From Plantago major (Eukaryota; Streptophyta; Magnoliopsida; Lamiales; Plantaginaceae): 64,000 nt of DNA. Every line of letters begins with the position of its first letter. The stretch's first letter is position 1. Shown piece by piece: positions 58,937 through 64,000 of the stretch. Below the pieces are notes generated by a model. It was given only the letters and a program-made list of their open reading frames with translations. It was not told where the DNA came from and searched no databases. The translations under genes and the position numbers were made by a program. The stretch is taken from NCBI GenBank assembly GCA_026545765.1, contig CM048841.1:102071352-102135351 (forward strand), written 5' to 3'.

Positions 58937-59210
58937 ATGCCTGGAATAATCTCAACTGTTTCCTCTCACCACCGCTATACTACTTCTTCTTCTTCTTCTT
59001 CTCCAATAAATAGAACCCGAACAAAACTCTCCGTAGAACAATCACAATTCACAACTCCAAATCCAACCCAAATTCGTCGATTTCTCTTCATCAGAACCTC
59101 CTTCGATCCATTAAGATCTCCACAAACTAGCTGGAGCTCTAGATTTTCTCATCTGCTGCTAATTGATTCAAATTTCGACTGATTTCGTTCGAGGAAGAAG
59201 ATTTCACAGG

Positions 59211-62200
59211 ATGTTCAACGGAATGATGGATCCGGAGATGATTAGAATTGCTCAGGAGCAGATGAGCCGCATGTCTCCGGCTGATATAGCCAGGATGCAA
59301 CAACAGGTTCATTCATTCTCTCGGTTTCGATCAATTTTTATCTGTTTCGCGTGATTTTGGAATTCTGCTGGTTTTATTGATCCGATTTGATAATTCTGCT
59401 TCTTGTTGTTTTGCTTAACTATTATCTGCCAATTTGATTGTTTGCTGTAAGGTATCTAGATAAGATAATCAATTAGAAATCGAAATGGACTCGAAAGTCG
59501 AAACAAAGAGCGAGCTCATTGATTAGAGTTTTTTTATTGCCTTGGCTGATGTATAGCACTGAAAAGCAGAATAATTAGCCTCACGTAAGCTGATTACTCA
59601 ATACTGATTGTTTGGAATGTCTGTAGTTCCTATGTTTGATTTTCCGTGATTGTCGTGTAATTAATACTTTCATATGCTGCGAATGATTTTGAGCTGGTAT
59701 AAGAAGGTTATGGTATCTGTATTTGTTTATGGATAATTTAGCGTGCCTATACATTATTGGTGTAGTTTCCGGCTAATGGTGTTTGGAATGACTGCTTGTT
59801 TTTCAGATGATGTCGAATCCAGACTTGATGAGGATGGCGACTGAAAGCATGCAAAACTTCAGTCCTGAAGACATGAAGCAGGCTGCGGAGCAGTTGAAGC
59901 ATATCAGTCCTGAGGAGATGGCGCAGATGCGTGAGAAGATGACAAATGCTTCGCCGGAGGATTTAGCTTCCATGCGTGCTCGGATGGATGCGCAAGTGTC
60001 TTATGAAATTAATGGTGCTGAGATGCTAAAAAAGCAGGTAATAATACATCACTGAGAAGTTGCGTGCTCTAGGACTACATGTAATGAAGTTTCCCTTTCC
60101 ACTCTACGTTTAAGATATCTGCATGTTTAAAATTAGCAACACTAATGATGCCTATCTATTCAATTTATTTCTATCAGGGAAATCAGCTTCACAGCCGAGG
60201 CAATTACGAAAATGCTTTACAGAAATACATGCATGTAAGTTTTGGTTTGGTACTTCTGTTGCATAAATGACTTCCTTGCTTTTGCCATTCATGTGATGCT
60301 TGGTTTGTCTTTGTATACTAGGCAAAGAAGAACCTGAAAGAAATCCCTACGTCAAAAGCACGAAGTATTGTCATGGCCTGTTCTCTTAACATGATGTCAT
60401 GTTACTTGAAAACAAATCAATACAATGAGTGTATTATAGAAGGCACTGAGGTAAGGATACTCCATACTTTCTGCAAGTGAACTTATATCTTCCAAATGAT
60501 GTTTCTATTCTATCGAAACTTAGGCAGGCGTTTTTACTTGTTCCCCCAACCTCTGTTAGTCTGTTTTCATTTTCCAGAAACTCTTTCATGTTCTAGGCAC
60601 GACAGCTTCTATATGATAACTGATAAGCATTTGCTAAGCGGAATGTTTTACTTTAAAAAAGCAGAGAGCATCTCTTATTGGTAATGTTATGTAGTTTGAT
60701 GTGGAGATTCCTTGACAGTTCTGCTGTATATGCATCTATTGCCATGAGTTCAATAGCGCAATTAGTATTGAAAAAAGAACATATCATTGTGAACTGAACA
60801 CTCTGATACTGCAGGTTTTGGCTTATGATACAAAGAATGTTAAGGCCCTTTACCGAAGGGGTCAAGCATATAAAGAAGTAGGACGACTAGGGGTGAGTAA
60901 CTGGCAATACGATTATAGCTTATTATGCTTTTGTGAAAATACTTGCTAGTTATTCTAATATCGTAAACCATGTTTTTAGCTCATCTTCAAATTCATGGAA
61001 TATGCAGGATGCAGTGTCTGATCTGAGTAAAGCACTTGAAGTTTCTCCTGGAGATGAAACTATTGCAGATGTATTAAGGTATTGGGCTTTCTTGATCAAT
61101 TAATTTTTCACTGTATTGACATACCATGCATGCTTTTAGGTTTCCAATGTTCTTTTATTTAGTTTGATTTTACCTAGTAGTACACTGTACACCATGATTG
61201 GTCAATCCCATTATTCATTGTCACTTTGTTTTGCTGCTGGAATTTTTCAAAGCCATTGTTCATTAAATATTGAAGAAAATCTATTTGCTTGTGTAGGGAT
61301 GTGGAAGAAAGAATGGCAACTGAAGGAATTGGGCGTCCTTCAAGAGGTATGCTGGTTTTTTTATTATCAAATCAGTTGTTTTACGTTTTGTGCGTAGATT
61401 TTAAGTCTCAGCTAATTCTGGTTTCTCTTCAGGCTTGGTTATTGAAGAAATAACGGACGAAGAGACTCTATCATCCGTAACCTGTGAGAACTCGAATTCC
61501 CGAGGTTCGGTGTCATCAGTAAAAGAAACCACTGAATGCAGCACAAGTCAGATTGAGAACTTGAGGGAGATTCCACCTGCAAACTCCGAGTATTTGGATA
61601 CTCTTAAAAACAACCCCGAGTCTGTCAGGTAACTTGAGCAAAGAATTCTAAATGTATTCTTGTGAACCATTCAGAAGATCGATATTTTGTATTGTCCATT
61701 GCTGCATAGGCTGGTATTATTTTTCTTCTGAGGTTAGCTGTATTGTTATTGTTTCATGCTCTAGTACTGAAACTCATGCTCATATGTGTCTGCATCTGTT
61801 TTAACTTATGGTCAGGGGCGGTTAAACTTAAATCCCCCTCCCGATCCTAGTAAATCATATATTCTTAAGAGGCCCTTTTTTAATCCATTTGCAACAACTA
61901 TTATGTTTTCTCCCTTCCGTATTAAAAATTCTGGGTTTGCCTTGGCTTCTGGTCTTTCTGCATTAAATTATTTTCCATGTGGCTCACCTATCTTCTGTTC
62001 TCGAATAACTAGTTTAATTTCATTTCTTAATGCAGATCATTCCAGGATTTTATTTCCCGCACTGATCCTGAAACCTTGGCTGCCCTTAATGGTGGGAAAG
62101 TTGGAGATATGTCTCCTGACATGCTTAAGACAGCTTCAAATATGATAGGCAAGATGTCACCTGAAGAACTCCAAAGAATGCTCAAGCTAGCTTCCTCATT

Positions 62201-64000
62201 CAATGGGGAAAATAATCCATTTATAAACAGCGGATCCGGCTTTAGTCCTGGATCAATTCCATCAGATCTATCACCTGACATGCTCAAGACAGCAACTGAC
62301 ATGATGGGCAAAATGTCACCAGAAGAACTTCAAAGGATGGCTGAGATGGCATCTTCTTTGAAAGGGAAAGAAGGCTTTCCTACTGGTACTGGTCCTGGTC
62401 CAGTGCCACCGACCGTGACACCTGATATGCTTAAGATGGCAACTGATATGATGAATAAGATGTCGCCTGATGAGAAGCAAAAGATGTTTGAAATGGCTTC
62501 GTCTTTGAGGCAAGAACCTGCCTCAACTGGTACCTCTGGTTCTGGTGGATTAAGAGTAGATGAATTTCTTAGTAGTAGGCAAAGTATCGAAACAAATGGC
62601 AGCGATGCTGCTGAAAGTAGTTCAGTTCAAGGTTTAAATTTTAGGGGTGCTCAACCCAGCTTTACAAGTTCCACTGGTGATCTACAAGAACAGATGAGAA
62701 ACCAAATGAAAGATCCAGCTATGCGAGAGGTTCGCAACTTTAACATTTTATTTTCCTTTTTACTCCTGGTTACCTTAAATTTTAAATCATTTAATGATGC
62801 ATGCATATTTTTATTTATCTGTTTTTAAGTGATTGGACAAGTGGAGAATTTATCTTTCCTGGTCTCTCAACATTTCTAAGTTAATACATGTAAATCAATG
62901 TCAAACATATTATAGATAAAGCACCTAAAATACATGTTTGTGGTTGAAAAAATCATTTACGTGGTTAATTACACTTGCTCTGAGATGTATAGTGTTCTAA
63001 AATTACTTTTACATGTGCTAGTTTTCTTTATAAAGAACCTCCATTTATAAAGATTCTACACATATACTGTATAACCCATCCAAGGATTCCTAAAAATGTA
63101 AGCCGCTGCTGCTATTAATATAGAACCTCCATTTGCTGGTTGAAATTTATTCTCTAATTCATCACTGGTTTTGAGCATTTAACATACCTGTATAAGATTT
63201 CTTAAAACCATTGCTTAAACATTATGTATTCTTTCCTCTTTGATATTGTGTGCATATTTCTCAAGTACTACTTTATCAAAACCTTATCATTTTTATAAGA
63301 AGTTCTAGCTAAATTTGTGAAGGCATGTGGAAAAGTATTTGCGCATATTTTAGCCCGTCATCAACTGCCAGGTGATGTTGCTTTTCTACAAGATGGTGTA
63401 ATTGTTTTTTATTACTAACATTTATGTTTACTCTGAAACTGGCAGATGTTTTCATCAATGATAAAGAACATGAGCCCTGAAATGATGGCAAACATGAGTG
63501 AACAATTTGGGTACAAGCTTTCACGTGAAGATGCTGAGAAAGCTCAGCAAGCAATGTCTTCATTATCCCCAGATGCTTTGGACAAAATGGTAAGCAGTTT
63601 GATTTGATTTGATTGGACTGGTGTTTTTATAAATTTCATCTTCTTGTTATCACTCTAACTGTCCATTTTTTGTGTGGAGTAAGGTTCCAATTTTAGATTA
63701 TACGAGTCAGATTATTCAATAGAACTTTCGGGCTGTTTTCTTTTTATAGACCGTCTGGAAAGTCGATGCAAAAACCATTGACTAAAATTGATCTTTGTAG
63801 AATTAATGATGCAAATTAAATAAAATTTCAATTTGATTTTTATTGGAAAATTAAAAGATTTTTATTTTAATTTCTGATAGTATATGCTGTGGGCCACTCT
63901 GACTTATTATCTGAGGAACACTTCCAGTTTCGACAATATCTTGACGTATAAATCGTTTTTGGCCGTGTCTTTAATTTTGGATAAATATGATTGCAGATGA
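59211..64000 (+). CDS. OEP61: OEP61/TPR7, tail-anchored TPR chaperone receptor (partial, C-terminus outside)
   Basis: In Arabidopsis OEP61/TPR7 docks Hsp70/Hsp90-bound precursors at the chloroplast outer envelope or ER. Exons: 59211-59306, 59807-60037, 60178-60234, 60322-60450, 60815-60892, 61008-61078, 61297-61346, 61433-61628, 62036-62729, 63446-63589, and 63997 onward; phases all join, giving 582 residues before the last visible intron. [10 protein letters not shown] and [20 protein letters not shown] open the protein. TPRs span about residues 105-225, with carboxylate-clamp residues visible in [23 protein letters not shown] and [11 protein letters not shown] linker ([11 protein letters not shown]) precedes three copies of an SPDMLK...MSPEE repeat (about residues 327, 380, 429; the third begins TPDML), then [17 protein letters not shown] and [19 protein letters not shown]. 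The charged stretch and C-terminal membrane span should follow in the exon starting 63997. Confidence 0.93.

Overview
This is a transposon-rich stretch of a nuclear plant genome. It shows low-GC intergenic DNA, Ty1/copia, CACTA, Harbinger, hAT, Helitron, TRIM and Stowaway-type elements, GT-AG introns, a plant-specific phragmoplast kinesin (KIN-12) and a chloroplast/ER tail-anchored TPR receptor (OEP61/TPR7). I read it as a dicot. I cannot fix the family from sequence alone.

Layout. (1) 1-12.2 kb is a nest. A Ty1/copia gag-pol was hit by two members of one CACTA family. One ends at 296 and runs off the window. The other is complete at 3953-11918 (7,966 bp, 3-bp TTT target duplication), splits the RNase H domain, and carries a decayed Tnp2 transposase and a second decayed ORF on the minus strand. 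(2) 12.8-39.3 kb is a decayed array of one ancestral two-gene unit: a two-exon gene for an unrecognised four-transmembrane protein, convergent with the last exon of a plant carboxylesterase (CXE15-like). I see unit A (+; frameshifted), B (promoter block and CXE exon only), C (+; premature stop), D (inverted, minus strand; the only intact reading frame, 237 aa), and CXE-only remnants E and F. Between and inside these lie a hAT-like insertion, nested Stowaway MITEs, a Tourist/Harbinger-type element, a MULE-like insertion, SINE heads, a 2.24-kb Helitron, a 300-bp tandem repeat and a small piece of plastid-derived DNA with the starts of petA and rps12. (3) 39.8-46.8 kb holds hAT-type and TRIM elements, a broken HARBI1-like transposase, and a 220-bp fragment of plastid 23S rRNA. 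(4) 47.0-57.1 kb is a complete 22-exon KIN-12 kinesin gene (1,334 aa predicted), whose promoter has an MSA-like AACGG core expected for M-phase genes. (5) 59.2-64.0 kb is the OEP61/TPR7 gene, 10 exons complete, running off the right edge before its membrane anchor.

Only three genes look functional: the four-TM gene of unit D, KIN12 and OEP61. KIN12 and OEP61 are single-copy-type housekeeping genes on the plus strand, about 2 kb apart. No CRISPR array, operon or functional tRNA/rRNA gene is present. The most unusual biology is the inverted/tandem array, whose shared indels and nested insertions allow its duplication history to be ordered.
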